64,000 bases of DNA, from contig NZ_CADEPL010000012.1 in NCBI RefSeq assembly GCF_902829295.1, positions 91,022-155,021 of the forward strand, in the 5' to 3' direction. Shown one piece after another: positions 41,744 through 50,510 of the stretch (position 1 is its first letter; each line of letters begins with the position of its first letter). Origin of the DNA: Vogesella oryzae. GTDB lineage: Bacteria; Pseudomonadota; Gammaproteobacteria; Burkholderiales; Chromobacteriaceae. Under the pieces are notes generated by a model. It was not told the origin of the DNA and did no database searches. It worked only from the letters and a program-made list of their open reading frames with translations. Both the position numbers and the translations under genes were made by a program.

Positions 41744-42484
41744 TTACAGCGTCAGACCACCGGTTACCTCGATGGCGGCGCCGTTGATGTAGCTGGCTTC
41801 GTCGGAGGCCAGCCAGGCGTAGACGTTGGCGATCTCTTCCGGCTGGGCCATACGCTTCATCGGCACCTTGTCTTCCATGGCCTGGATTACTTTTTCCGGC
41901 ATGGACTTCAGGATCGGGGTGGCCACAAAGCCCGGGCACACCGCGTTGGCGCGGATGCCCTTCTTGCCCAGTTCCTTGGCCCAGGTCTTGACGAAGCCGA
42001 TGACGCCGAACTTGGAAGCGGCATAGTTGGTCTGGCCGAAGTTGCCGTACACGCCCACCACCGAGGAGGCGTTCAGGATCACGCCGGCACCCTGTTCGAT
42101 CATGGTATCGACCACGGCCTTGGTGCAGTTGTAAACGCCTTTCAGGTTGATATCGATCACCTTGTCGAACTGGTCTTCGGTCATCTTGATCAGCTGGGCA
42201 TCCATCACGATGCCGGCGTTGTTGACGAGAACGTCAATACGGCCGAATTGGGTTTTCAGCGCGCCAACCATGTCGGCAATCTGCGCCTTGTCGGTAACGT
42301 CAACCTTGTAACCCACCGCTTCGGCACCGCTGGCCTTCAGCTCCTCCACCACGGTATTGACCGCGTCCAGATTGATGTCACAAACGGCGACGATCGCGCC
42401 TTCCTTGGCGAATTTTTCGGCAGTGGCCTTACCAATGCCACTGGCACCACCGGTAATGATGGAGACTTTCCCTTTCAAGCGCAT
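41744..42484 (-). CDS. Short-chain dehydrogenase/reductase (FabG/PhaB-like 3-oxoacyl reductase)
   Basis: A 246-residue Rossmann-fold enzyme. The NAD(P) motif [13 protein letters not shown] starts at residue 11. NNAG is present, and the catalytic Ser-Tyr-Lys are in NASSV and QTNYAASK. The segment [18 protein letters not shown] resembles acetoacetyl-CoA reductase PhaB as well as FabG. Substrate cannot be settled, and a role in polyhydroxybutyrate or fatty-acid synthesis is possible. The start MRLKGKV at 42484 follows GGAAGAA. Confidence 0.85.
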   Translation of the reverse strand: MRLKGKVSIITGGASGIGKATAEKFAKEGAIVAVCDINLDAVNTVVEELKASGAEAVGYKVDVTDKAQIADMVGALKTQFGRIDVLVNNAGIVMDAQLIKMTEDQFDKVIDINLKGVYNCTKAVVDTMIEQGAGVILNASSVVGVYGNFGQTNYAASKFGVIGFVKTWAKELGKKGIRANAVCPGFVATPILKSMPEKVIQAMEDKVPMKRMAQPEEIANVYAWLASDEASYINGAAIEVTGGLTL

Positions 42485-42735
42485 AGTTCTTCCTTTGCTG
42501 AAATTGCAGGCGACCCGATGTCGACCGGTTGCGTCCTCCACCACCGACCTTCGAGATAGCTATCCCTGTTTTTATCTGTCTTTGTATTTGTTATACGGGT
42601 TGGCCACAGCAATTTATTGCAGCGCACAACCTATCGTGCGGTGCAATATAGCGCATGGTTGCCGCGAAGGTAAAGCAATCGCTCTAGTGGATTTACCGGT
42701 ACTGCCCCTTGTGTGGCAACTTGGGTAAAACATGC
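42485..42735. promoter_or_regulatory. Non-coding region upstream of the SDR gene
   Basis: About 250 bases without a gene. On the minus strand TATAAC (near 42591-42596) may be a -10 element, but no good -35 stands 16-18 bases upstream. The part near 42605-42650 is rich in TTGC/GCAA steps, of the sort bound by PhaR-type regulators. This is only a hint. Confidence 0.3.
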
Positions 42736-42762
42736 AAAAAGGGTGGCTTTCGCCACCCTTTT
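42736..42762 (-). terminator. Rho-independent terminator of the ABC-F gene
   Basis: GGGTGGC / GCCACCC with loop TTTC and T run on the minus strand, about 30 bases past the ABC-F stop. A and T runs flank both sides, so it could work in both directions. Confidence 0.85.
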
Positions 42763-42790
42763 CTTGCATTTCGCAACCCTTGCTACCTGA

Positions 42791-44422
42791 TTATTCCAGA
42801 CCTTTGCTGGCCAGGTAGTCCTCGTAATTGCCGGTGTAGTAATCGTAACCACCGTTGCCATCCAGTTCGATGATGTGGGTGGCCAGCGAGCTGACAAACT
42901 GGCGGTCATGCGAGACGAAGATCAGGGTGCCCTTGTACTTTTCCAGTGCCATGTTCAGGGCTTCGATCGACTCCATATCCATATGGTTGGTCGGTTCATC
43001 CATGATCATCACGTTCGGCTTCTGCAGGATCAGCTTGCCATACAGCATGCGGCCTTTCTCGCCACCGGACAGTACGCGCACCGCCTTGTCCACGTCGTTG
43101 CTGCCGAACAGCAGGCGGCCCAGCGTACCGCGAATCACCTGCTCGTCGTCGCCTTCCTGGCCCCACTGGCGCATCCATTCGGTCAGCGTCCAGTCGAGGT
43201 CGAAGTCGGCTTCGTGATCCTGGGCAAAATAACCCACCTGGGCTTTTTCGGCCCACTTGATGCTGCCACTGTCGGCAGTGACGCCTTCGGCAAACTTGGG
43301 TTCAAAAGCGCCGGCCAGCAGTTTCACCAGCGTGGACTTACCGGCACCGTTCGGGCCGATGATGGCCAGACGCGCACCGGCTTCCAGAATGAAGTTCAGA
43401 TCCTTGAACAGTACCTTGTCGCCATAGGCTTTATTAACGCCGGAAACATCCACGGCCTGGCGGTGCAGCTTCATCTTTTCATCCATCTCGAAACGGATGA
43501 ACGGGCTCTGGCGGCTGGAAGGCTTCACTTCCACCATCTCGGCCTTGAGTTTGTCCACCTGCTTCAGACGGCTGGTGGCCTGGCGTGCCTTGGACTTGTT
43601 GGCCGAGAAGCGGGCCACGAATTCCTGCAGATCCTGAATGCGCTCCTTGGCCTTGGCATTGGAGCTGAGCTGACGTTCACGCGCCTGGGTGGAGGCGATC
43701 ATGTAGTCGTCGTAGTTACCCGGGTAGATGCGGATGGTGTTGTAGTCCAGATCCGCCATGTGGGTACACACTTCGTTCAGGAAGTGGCGGTCGTGGGAAA
43801 TGATGATCATGGTGGAATTGCGCTCGTTCAGCACATGCTCCAGCCAGCGGATGGTGTTGATGTCCAGGTTGTTGGTCGGTTCGTCCAGCAGCAGGATATC
43901 CGGATTGGAGAACAGTGCCTGCGCCAGCAGTACGCGCAGTTTCCAGCCCGGCGCCACTTCGCTCATCGGACCAAAATGCTGCTCGACAGGGATGCCGACG
44001 CCCATCAGCAGCTCGCCGGCACGGGCTTCGGCGGTGTAACCGTCGTACTCGGCAAACTTGGCCTCCAGATCGGCGGCACGCATGTAGTCGTCTTCGGTGG
44101 CTTCCAGGTTGGCGTAGATGGCATCGCGTTCGCTCATCGCGGCCCACATTTCCACATGCCCCTGCAGTACCACGTCGATCACGCGCTGGTCTTCGTAGGC
44201 GAACTGGTCCTGGCGCAGCTTACCCAGACGCAGGCCGCTTTCGATCGCGACTTCACCGCTGGTCTGCTCCAGGTCTCCGCCCAGGATTTTCATGAAGGTG
44301 GACTTGCCGGAACCGTTGGCACCGATCAGGCCATAGCGGTTGCCTTCGCCAAACTTCACGGAAACCTTGTCGAAAAGCGGCTTGGCGCCGAACTGCATGG
44401 TAATGTTGCTTGTCGTAATCAC
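42791..44422 (-). CDS. ABC-F family ATPase (YbiT-like ribosome-associated factor)
   Basis: A 543-residue soluble protein with two ABC ATPase cassettes and no membrane segment. Walker A motifs are GANGSGKST (near residue 36) and GPNGAGKST (near residue 353). The Walker B segments are [13 protein letters not shown] and [13 protein letters not shown]. The signature is [14 protein letters not shown] in the second cassette and is degenerate in the first ([11 protein letters not shown]). The linker [15 protein letters not shown] fits the YbiT subgroup. ABC-F proteins act on ribosomes stalled during translation. Confidence 0.92.
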   Translation of the reverse strand: MITTSNITMQFGAKPLFDKVSVKFGEGNRYGLIGANGSGKSTFMKILGGDLEQTSGEVAIESGLRLGKLRQDQFAYEDQRVIDVVLQGHVEMWAAMSERDAIYANLEATEDDYMRAADLEAKFAEYDGYTAEARAGELLMGVGIPVEQHFGPMSEVAPGWKLRVLLAQALFSNPDILLLDEPTNNLDINTIRWLEHVLNERNSTMIIISHDRHFLNEVCTHMADLDYNTIRIYPGNYDDYMIASTQARERQLSSNAKAKERIQDLQEFVARFSANKSKARQATSRLKQVDKLKAEMVEVKPSSRQSPFIRFEMDEKMKLHRQAVDVSGVNKAYGDKVLFKDLNFILEAGARLAIIGPNGAGKSTLVKLLAGAFEPKFAEGVTADSGSIKWAEKAQVGYFAQDHEADFDLDWTLTEWMRQWGQEGDDEQVIRGTLGRLLFGSNDVDKAVRVLSGGEKGRMLYGKLILQKPNVMIMDEPTNHMDMESIEALNMALEKYKGTLIFVSHDRQFVSSLATHIIELDGNGGYDYYTGNYEDYLASKGLE

Positions 44423-44593
44423 GCGGCTAATTCCTTATACCAGTCTCTGATGTGTACCGGAAAACCGTGCATTTTAGCACAAAGCTCCTAACAATCAGCG
44501 GCTTGCGCCTTGTACGTATTGCTTGCGCCCGGCAACGGGAATTCCGCTACAATCAGCCATCTCTATTCAACTCTTATCCAGATAGGCAGACCC

Positions 44594-45469
44594 ATGCTCA
44601 CCGGCAGCCTTGTTGCACTGGTCACCCCGATGTTCGAGGACGGCCAGGTCGATTTTGAATCGCTCAATCGTCTCGTAGACTTCCATATCGCCAACGGCAC
44701 TGACGGCATTGTCGCTGTCGGCACCACCGGTGAATCCGCCACTCTGGGCGTGGAAGAACACATCAAGGTAGTCGAGGCCGTGGTCAAACATGCCGCCGGC
44801 CGTACCCGCGTAGTTGCAGGCACCGGCGGTAACTCCACTGCCGAAGCCATCGAACTGGCCCGTCTGGCCAAAGGCGCCGGTGCCAGCCACACCCTGTCTG
44901 TCGTGCCGTACTACAACAAGCCGACCCAGGAAGGCATCTATCAGCATTTCCGCGCCATTGCGGAATCGGTAGACATTCCGGTGATCCTGTACAACGTGCC
45001 GGGCCGCACCGTTGCCGACATGAGCAACGATACCGCACTGCGTCTGGCGCAGATCGACAACGTGGTTGGCCTGAAGGATGCTACCGGCGATATCGGTCGT
45101 GCATGCGATCTGGTGCTGCGTGCTCCGGCCGATTTCGCCTTGTACTCCGGTGACGATGCAACCGGCATGGCCTTCATGCTGTGCGGTGGCCATGGCGTGA
45201 TTTCGGTTACGGCCAACGTTGCCCCCCGCCTTATGAGCGAGCTGTGCAAGGCCGCCCGCAGCGGCGAAACACAGACCGCCCGCAAGATCAACGACCAGCT
45301 GCAAGGCCTGCACAAGCAGCTGTTCATCGAACCCAATCCGATTCCGGCCAAGTGGGCAATGCACCGTATGGGGCTGATGCCTGCCGGCCTGCGCCTGCCA
45401 CTCACTCCGCTGAGTAGCGGTGCCGAATCCATCGTCGAAGCCGCCATGCGCCAGGCCGGCGTTCTGTAA
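44594..45469 (+). CDS. dapA: 4-hydroxy-tetrahydrodipicolinate synthase
   Basis: A 291-residue class I aldolase-fold enzyme. It condenses pyruvate with aspartate semialdehyde in the lysine/diaminopimelate pathway. The Schiff-base lysine is Lys161 in [19 protein letters not shown] and [14 protein letters not shown] carry other active-site residues. The start at 44594 ([13 protein letters not shown]) follows AGGCAG. bamC is 10 bases downstream, the same dapA-bamC order as in E. coli. Confidence 0.97.
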   Translation: MLTGSLVALVTPMFEDGQVDFESLNRLVDFHIANGTDGIVAVGTTGESATLGVEEHIKVVEAVVKHAAGRTRVVAGTGGNSTAEAIELARLAKGAGASHTLSVVPYYNKPTQEGIYQHFRAIAESVDIPVILYNVPGRTVADMSNDTALRLAQIDNVVGLKDATGDIGRACDLVLRAPADFALYSGDDATGMAFMLCGGHGVISVTANVAPRLMSELCKAARSGETQTARKINDQLQGLHKQLFIEPNPIPAKWAMHRMGLMPAGLRLPLTPLSSGAESIVEAAMRQAGVL

Positions 45470-45479
45470 CCAGCCGAAT

Positions 45480-46604
45480 ATGCCAATGAACAAGACCCTG
45501 ATCACCGGCCTGCTGTGTGCAGGCCTATTATCCGCTTGCGCCAGCAGCAACCCGGACAGCAAATACGATTTCAAATCCGACTCTCCCAAAGCGAAAGCCG
45601 GACTGGAAGTACCGCCTGATCTGAGCCTACCCAGCCAGCAGGACCGTTATCCGCTGCCTGCTACTACCAGTGCCCTGGCCCAGCAGCAGGCCGCCACCCA
45701 GGCTGGCAGCAAACCCGCAGGGCAGGCGATCTTGCAACAACCAGCCAATGCCAGCCTTGAACGCGCCGGCAGCCAGCGCTGGGTGAGCGTGCAGAACAAA
45801 TCTCCGGCCGAGCTTTGGCCACTACTGAAGGCCTTCTGGCAGGACAACGGCTTCGTGATCCAGAACGAAGATCCGGAAATCGGCTACATGGAAACCGATT
45901 GGGCGGAAAACCGCGCCAAACTCGGCGCAGGCGCTATCCGCAACATGCTGGAAACCGTCGGCCTTGGCTCGGTGATGTCTACCCCGGAGCGTGACCGCTT
46001 CCGTATCCGTATCGAAAAAACCGCCACCGGCACTGATGTATTCTTCAGCCATCGCGGCATGTATGAGATTTACATCAACGAAGCCAAGGAAGAAACACGC
46101 TGGCAGCCACGTCCGACAGATCCGGAACTGGAGGCAGTCTTCCTTGAGCGTTTCCTGGTCCGTTTGGGCGTAGATGAGAAAGTCGCCACCCAAAAGCTGG
46201 CACAGGCTACCGCAGCCTCACCAGCAAGCAAAACCCGCATTGAGAATGGCGTTCTTCGCCTTGACGACAGCTTTGACCGCGCCTGGCGCCGTGTCGGCCT
46301 GGTTCTGGAACACAATGGCCTGACCATTACCGATCGCGACCGCTCCATGGGCGTCTATTTTGTCACGCCGTCGGAAGAAGATGCCAAAGCAAAAGAAAAA
46401 GAAAGCGGCGGCTTCTGGAGCAGCCTGGCTTTCTGGCGCGACAACACCAAGCCTGCCGATGATGCACGCGCCAGCTTGCGCGTACAGCTGACCGCAGTAG
46501 GCGAACAGCAAGTCAACATCGATGTACGGCCGGAAGGCAATACGCCACTACCCGCCAAGCAGAAAGAGCAATTGCTGCAAAAAATGGCTGTCGAACTTAA
46601 CTAA
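45480..46604 (+). CDS. bamC: Outer membrane assembly lipoprotein BamC
   Basis: A lipoprotein of 374 residues (372 if the second ATG at 45486 is used; no clear ribosome site separates them). The lipobox is LSAC. After a disordered stretch there are two BamC helix-grip domains, the first with WVSVQNKSPAELWPLLKAFWQDNGFVI and GYMETDWAENRAK, the second with LRLDDSFDRAWRRVGLVLEHNGLTITDRDRSMGVYFV. It is part of the BamABCDE machine at the inner face of the outer membrane. A terminator follows. Confidence 0.95.
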   Translation: MPMNKTLITGLLCAGLLSACASSNPDSKYDFKSDSPKAKAGLEVPPDLSLPSQQDRYPLPATTSALAQQQAATQAGSKPAGQAILQQPANASLERAGSQRWVSVQNKSPAELWPLLKAFWQDNGFVIQNEDPEIGYMETDWAENRAKLGAGAIRNMLETVGLGSVMSTPERDRFRIRIEKTATGTDVFFSHRGMYEIYINEAKEETRWQPRPTDPELEAVFLERFLVRLGVDEKVATQKLAQATAASPASKTRIENGVLRLDDSFDRAWRRVGLVLEHNGLTITDRDRSMGVYFVTPSEEDAKAKEKESGGFWSSLAFWRDNTKPADDARASLRVQLTAVGEQQVNIDVRPEGNTPLPAKQKEQLLQKMAVELN

Positions 46605-46623
46605 GTAACGGCTCCGCCATAAC

Positions 46624-46650
46624 AAAAAGCCCGCTTAGCGCGGGCTTTTC
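46624..46650 (+). terminator. Rho-independent terminator of dapA-bamC
   Basis: GCCCGC / GCGGGC with a 5-base loop TTAGC, flanked by A and T runs, 20 bases after the bamC stop. Confidence 0.85.
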
Positions 46651-46687
46651 TTTTGTCCTTTGCTGTTTCAATCGAGCAACAGACAAC

Positions 46688-46715
46688 AAAAAACCGGCCA
46701 GAGGCCGGTTTTTTT
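46688..46715 (-). terminator. Rho-independent terminator of the small lipoprotein gene
   Basis: AAACCGGCC / GGCCGGTTT with loop AGA and long A/T runs on both sides, 17 bases past the stop at 46732. It can also serve as a second stop for bamC transcripts. Confidence 0.85.
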
Positions 46716-46731
46716 GCAATCACAAAAGTGA

Positions 46732-46926
46732 TTACTGAGCTGCGGAGGCAGCCGGTGCGGATGCGTCAGCTGCCGGAGCGGAAGCTTCAGCGGCCGGAGC
46801 GGATGCTTCAACCGGAGCGGAGGCTTCAACGGCCGGAGCGGAAGCTTCTACCGGAGCTTCTTCTTTTTTACCGCAAGCGGACAGAGCAACGGCCAGCAGG
46901 GCAGCAACGAGGAGCGACTGTTTCAT
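46732..46926 (-). CDS. Small Ala/Pro-repeat lipoprotein
   Basis: A 64-residue predicted lipoprotein. The signal MKQSLLVAALLAVALSACG ends in lipobox LSAC (Cys18), and KKEE follows. After that come five near-perfect ASAP repeats (EASAPAVEASAPVEASAPA, then AEASAPAADASAPAAS). Nothing else remains in the mature protein, so it is probably an extended periplasmic peptide anchored in the outer membrane. It has its own terminator, and GGTAAT precedes the ATG. The family is unknown to me. It is not a shadow frame: signal, lipobox and terminator agree. The 265 bases upstream (46927-47191) hold no gene. Confidence 0.8.
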   Translation of the reverse strand: MKQSLLVAALLAVALSACGKKEEAPVEASAPAVEASAPVEASAPAAEASAPAADASAPAASAAQ

Positions 46927-47191
46927 TTGGTTATTACCTTTGAAAGTAAGTTGAACAAGACGTCTGGTTCACCACATCCCAGTAATACGCTTACTTGAGA
47001 AGCGGTGTAGATACTGTCAGTGCGCAGGATTGTAGCACGAATAAAATTGCTGGGAAGAGGTGATGCACTAATTTATTCCAGATATTTCGCACATCTATGT
47101 TGCGACGCAGCAAACAACCCTTCTACCACACCGCAGCTATGCTAATTTTCTTCGTTTTCGATCCTGCAAGGATATTGGCATGATACAGCAA

Positions 47192-48322
47192 TTAGCCAGC
47201 CTTTGCCCGAGGCAACCACCAGCCAGTCAGGTAGCCTTCATACAATGTCGGCAACATCCTGTCTGCAATTGCCGCTCCTGCCAGCTGTCTCGCATTGGCA
47301 AATTGTTGCCAAGCTTGTAAGTCATCAGGTTCGCATTCCAACACGCTTCCGTTGCAATACAGCATTCCATTGACATAAAGAATTTGACTCTTCAGGTCAA
47401 GCCACACCCCATGTTGTTGAACTGCATCGGCAAATTCGTCCTCATCCAGCTCCTCATCCGGCGCATCATAGAATACGTGCGGTTTGGGCTCGGTAAGGTA
47501 ATGACCAAGGAAATCGGCGACTGTCGCCTCATCCCAGCGGATCCCGCGCAACATGCGGCCAACCTGTTCCACCATTGCGTTATCAATGCGAGCGGGATCG
47601 GTCTGCACCGTCAACTGCGGATCGGCATATCTGCCATCCATACAAATGCGGTCTTGCAGATAAACCAGAAATTCCGTCGCCAGTTCCTGTGCCGACGGCG
47701 CACGGAAGCCGATGGAATAAGTCATACTCGGTTCCAGAGCCACGCCGTGATGCGCACAGCGCGGCGGCAGATACAGCATGTCGCCATGCTCGAGAATGAA
47801 CTCCTGCTCCGGCTGGAAATCCTTTAGCACCTTGATCGGTGCATCCTCGATAAAGCTTTCATCCTGCTGGGTGGAGATTTGCCAGCGCTTGCGCCCGCCA
47901 ACCTGCAACAGGAATACGTCATAGGAATCGAAATGCGGGCCAACCGTCCCGCCGGGCGGCGCATAACTGATCATCAAATCGTCCAGTCGTGCATACGGAA
48001 TGAAATTGAATCGCCACAGGATCTCGGCCACATGCGGCAGGTGGTGATTCACGTTCTGCACCAGGATGGTCCAGTCGCTTTCCGGCAGGCGCTTGAAGCG
48101 GGTAGGCCGGAACGGCCCGCGTTCCAGCTTCCACTGGCCGTTGCGAAACTCGATCAGGCGCGATTCGACTTCTTCCTGCGTGGCCAGCTCGGACAGCACG
48201 TCAAAGTCGACCAGCTCGCCGACATCCTTCAGCGCCCCACGGATCAGCAACGGCTTCTTGTGCCAGTAATCCTGCAAAAAGGTCTCGGCAGACATGCCGC
48301 CCAGAAGGTCAATTGGTTTCAT
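47192..48322 (-). CDS. roxA: Ribosomal protein uL16 3-hydroxylase (RoxA/YcfD, cupin/JmjC)
   Basis: A 376-residue Fe(II)/2-oxoglutarate oxygenase. The JmjC core has the HxD iron ligands in GPHFDSYDVFLLQVGGRKRW and the distal histidine in YLPPRCAHHGVAL. The C-terminal winged-helix part has MLPTLYEGYLTGWWLPR. It hydroxylates an arginine of ribosomal protein uL16 in E. coli. The start MKPIDLLGGMSAETFLQDYWHKKPLL at 48322 is preferred to upstream alternatives. Confidence 0.9.
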   Translation of the reverse strand: MKPIDLLGGMSAETFLQDYWHKKPLLIRGALKDVGELVDFDVLSELATQEEVESRLIEFRNGQWKLERGPFRPTRFKRLPESDWTILVQNVNHHLPHVAEILWRFNFIPYARLDDLMISYAPPGGTVGPHFDSYDVFLLQVGGRKRWQISTQQDESFIEDAPIKVLKDFQPEQEFILEHGDMLYLPPRCAHHGVALEPSMTYSIGFRAPSAQELATEFLVYLQDRICMDGRYADPQLTVQTDPARIDNAMVEQVGRMLRGIRWDEATVADFLGHYLTEPKPHVFYDAPDEELDEDEFADAVQQHGVWLDLKSQILYVNGMLYCNGSVLECEPDDLQAWQQFANARQLAGAAIADRMLPTLYEGYLTGWWLPRAKAG

Positions 48323-48462
48323 GGCAATTTCTCGTTGTGCCATCAGGCAATGGTTTACAATATCAACAGCGTTTTTTTCGCAGAAGTCTGGCGCATCCGC
48401 CGCCATTGCGGCATGCGATGTCGCAAACTTCCCTTCATTTTTCCTTACGACGGTACCGCCTC

Positions 48463-48942
48463 ATGCAAATCGTTAAAAACTCGGTCGTGACTCTCCATTA
48501 CGAAATGTACGACGCTGACAACAACCTGCTCGACAAGACCGAAGATCCGATCGCCTATCTGCATGGCGGCTACGACGGCATCTTCCCGATGGTGGAAGAA
48601 GCCTTGCACGGCAAAGCGGTTGGCGAATCCGTTACCGTGACCATGAGCCCGGACGATGCCTTTGGTGATCCGGAAGAAGAACTGATCCGCGTCGAGCCGC
48701 TGGATGCGCTGCCGGAAGATGCCGAAGTCGGCATGATGTTCGAAGCCGATGATCCGGAAACCGGCGACATCATCCTGTTCCGCGTCACCGACGTGGCCGA
48801 CGGCAAAGCCGTACTGGACGGCAACCACCCGCTGGCCGGCCTGACCATCCGCTTCGTGGCCACCGTGGCAGAAGTACGCCCGGCCACGCCGGAGGAAATC
48901 ACCCACGGCCACGCCCACGGCGAACACGGCCATCACCACTAA
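48463..48942 (+). CDS. slyD: SlyD-like FKBP peptidyl-prolyl isomerase
   Basis: A 159-residue cytoplasmic isomerase/chaperone. It has split FKBP halves (VVTLHYEMYDADNNLLDKTEDPIAYLHGGYDGIFPMVEEALHGKAVGE and HPLAGLTIRFVATVAEVR) with an inserted IF chaperone domain between them. The His-rich tail GHAHGEHGHHH binds nickel or other metals. The start MQIVKNSVV at 48463 matches family N-termini. It is convergent with the PAP2 gene over a shared terminator. Confidence 0.93.
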   Translation: MQIVKNSVVTLHYEMYDADNNLLDKTEDPIAYLHGGYDGIFPMVEEALHGKAVGESVTVTMSPDDAFGDPEEELIRVEPLDALPEDAEVGMMFEADDPETGDIILFRVTDVADGKAVLDGNHPLAGLTIRFVATVAEVRPATPEEITHGHAHGEHGHHH

Positions 48943-48962
48943 GCAGCCAGTGGCCTGCTGAC

Positions 48963-48987
48963 AAAACGGGGCTCAGGCCCCGTTTTT
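48963..48987. terminator. Bidirectional terminator between slyD and the PAP2 gene
   Basis: ACGGGGC / GCCCCGT with loop TCAG and A and T runs on each side. The PAP2 stop codon (48975-48973) falls in the loop, so its last codons form one arm of the stem. Confidence 0.85.
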
Positions 48988-49695
48988 GTTTTGCCGCCAC
49001 GCCAGCAGTGCCAGCACCAACACCATCAGGTTGTAACCGAGGTAGGCCTCGTTAGGCACGCCAAGCCGCAGCTTCCACAGCGCCACGGAGACAGACAGCA
49101 GCAATAGCAGCACCAGCAGTTGCCGCCCCCGCGGCCAACGTTTAGCCGGCACACAAGATGCCACGACTGCCAGCAAATATCCCACCGCTGCGCCGGCACA
49201 CACATCCAGCGGCCAGTGCACGCCAATCGCCAGTCGCGACAGGCACACCAGCGCCACCAGCAACAAGCCCGCAACTTGCCAGCCACGATGCGAGCGGCCA
49301 GCCAATAGGCCGCACATCAGCGCAACCGCCATGGCATGGCCGGAGGGAAACGAACCATTTCCCGGCAACACATCCAGCAACTGCACACTGCCTTGCGGCA
49401 ACACCAATGGCGGCCTCTGCACTGCAAAACCCGCCTTCAGCGCAATCGCGGCAGCGATGCCTGCGACCACGGCCAGCACATAACGCGGCAACTTCTCCGG
49501 CACCAAAGCCGCACGCCATAGCAGCAGCGCGATCACCAGCGTCCACTCCCCTGCCATGCTCAGCAGGCGCCAGCACACTGCCGGCAGCGCATGCGAAGCG
49601 TGATGCAGTAACAGGAATACCGGCTGATTCGCCCCGCTGACCAGCAATAGCAGCGTCAGCCCGGCCCACACTGCGGCCAACAGCACATTGCTCAA
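48973..49695 (-). CDS. PAP2-family membrane phosphatase
   Basis: A 240-residue multi-spanning membrane protein. The three phosphatase motifs are KAGFAVQRPP (K-x6-RP), GSFPSGHAMA (PSGH) and SRLAIGVHWPLDV (SR-x5-H-x3-D). Likely substrates are undecaprenyl pyrophosphate or a phosphatidyl lipid, and the sequence does not decide. It overlaps prmC by 4 bases (49692-49695). Confidence 0.88.
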   Translation of the reverse strand: MSNVLLAAVWAGLTLLLLVSGANQPVFLLLHHASHALPAVCWRLLSMAGEWTLVIALLLWRAALVPEKLPRYVLAVVAGIAAAIALKAGFAVQRPPLVLPQGSVQLLDVLPGNGSFPSGHAMAVALMCGLLAGRSHRGWQVAGLLLVALVCLSRLAIGVHWPLDVCAGAAVGYLLAVVASCVPAKRWPRGRQLLVLLLLLSVSVALWKLRLGVPNEAYLGYNLMVLVLALLAWRQNKNGA

Positions 49696-50507
49696 GGCTT
49701 GTTTCCCAGCGTCACCCGGTCATTTCCCGCCAGATCCGGCAAGGTCGCCACCTGCTGCAAGCCGGCAGCGGCAAACAGTTCGCGGCAGGCCGCGCCTTGA
49801 TCATAACCATGCTCCACCAGCAGCCAGCCGCCCGGCAGCAAGCGTGCCGGCGCCGTGGCCGCAATCTCGCGCAGGCAGGCCAGCCCGTCATGCTCGTCGG
49901 TCAGCGCCATGCGCGGCTCGAAGCGCACGTCTCCTTCCGCCAGATGATGATCATGCCGCTCGATATACGGCGGATTGCTGACAATGGCATCAAAACGCAT
50001 CGACTCCGGCAACGGCGTCAACCAGCTGCCTTGATAGAACAGCACTGCCGCCCCCAGGTTGGCCGCATTGCCCTGCGCCACGGCCAGCGCCGCCGGCGAC
50101 AGATCCACCGCCGACAACTGCCACTGCGGCGCTTCCAGCGCCAGGGTACAGGCAATGATGCCGCTGCCGGTGCCCAGGTCGACCACGTTGGCCGCACGCT
50201 TGCGGCCAACCTTGTCCAGCACCGCCTCGACCAGATGTTCGGTTTCCGGCCGCGGAATCAGCACCGCCGGCGATACCGCAAATTCGCGGCCATAGAATTC
50301 GCGCCAGCCGAGCAAATAGGCAACCGGCTCGCCGGCCAGCCGCCGCGATGCCAGTTGGGAAAATGCCTGCCACTGCGCTGCTGGCAATTCGTCAGCGCCA
50401 GCCGAGACCATGCCCGCATGACTGAGGCCGGTCACGTGACTAAGCAACAGCCGCGCCTCCAGGCGCGGCAGCTCGAAATGGCGCAGTGCGTCGTTAAGTG
50501 TCGGCAT
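49692..50507 (-). CDS. prmC: Release factor N5-glutamine methyltransferase
   Basis: A 271-residue SAM-dependent methyltransferase that modifies the GGQ glutamine of RF1/RF2. The SAM loop is VVDLGTGSGIIACTLA, and the catalytic NPPY is in FDAIVSNPPYIERHD. The N-terminal helical domain has EARLLLSHVTGL and PVAYLLGWREFYGREF. It lies 3 bases after mgtE. An inverted pair of the genome repeat (50187-50210) lies within its coding sequence. Confidence 0.95.
   Translation of the reverse strand: MPTLNDALRHFELPRLEARLLLSHVTGLSHAGMVSAGADELPAAQWQAFSQLASRRLAGEPVAYLLGWREFYGREFAVSPAVLIPRPETEHLVEAVLDKVGRKRAANVVDLGTGSGIIACTLALEAPQWQLSAVDLSPAALAVAQGNAANLGAAVLFYQGSWLTPLPESMRFDAIVSNPPYIERHDHHLAEGDVRFEPRMALTDEHDGLACLREIAATAPARLLPGGWLLVEHGYDQGAACRELFAAAGLQQVATLPDLAGNDRVTLGNKP
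50187..50210. repeat. Inverted pair of the GCGGCCAAC repeat inside prmC
   Basis: GTTGGCCGCA and TGCGGCCAAC are perfect 10-base arms around CGCT. Unlike the fused palindromes elsewhere, this pair has a 4-base loop suited to a stable hairpin, yet it lies within codons for KVGRKRAANV of PrmC. Confidence 0.75.
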
Positions 50508-50510
50508 GAT

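Noticed and set aside
46732..46926. The repeat tract as a CRISPR-like or minisatellite array
   Set aside because: Repeats are in frame, lie inside a lipoprotein gene and have no unique spacers of constant length.
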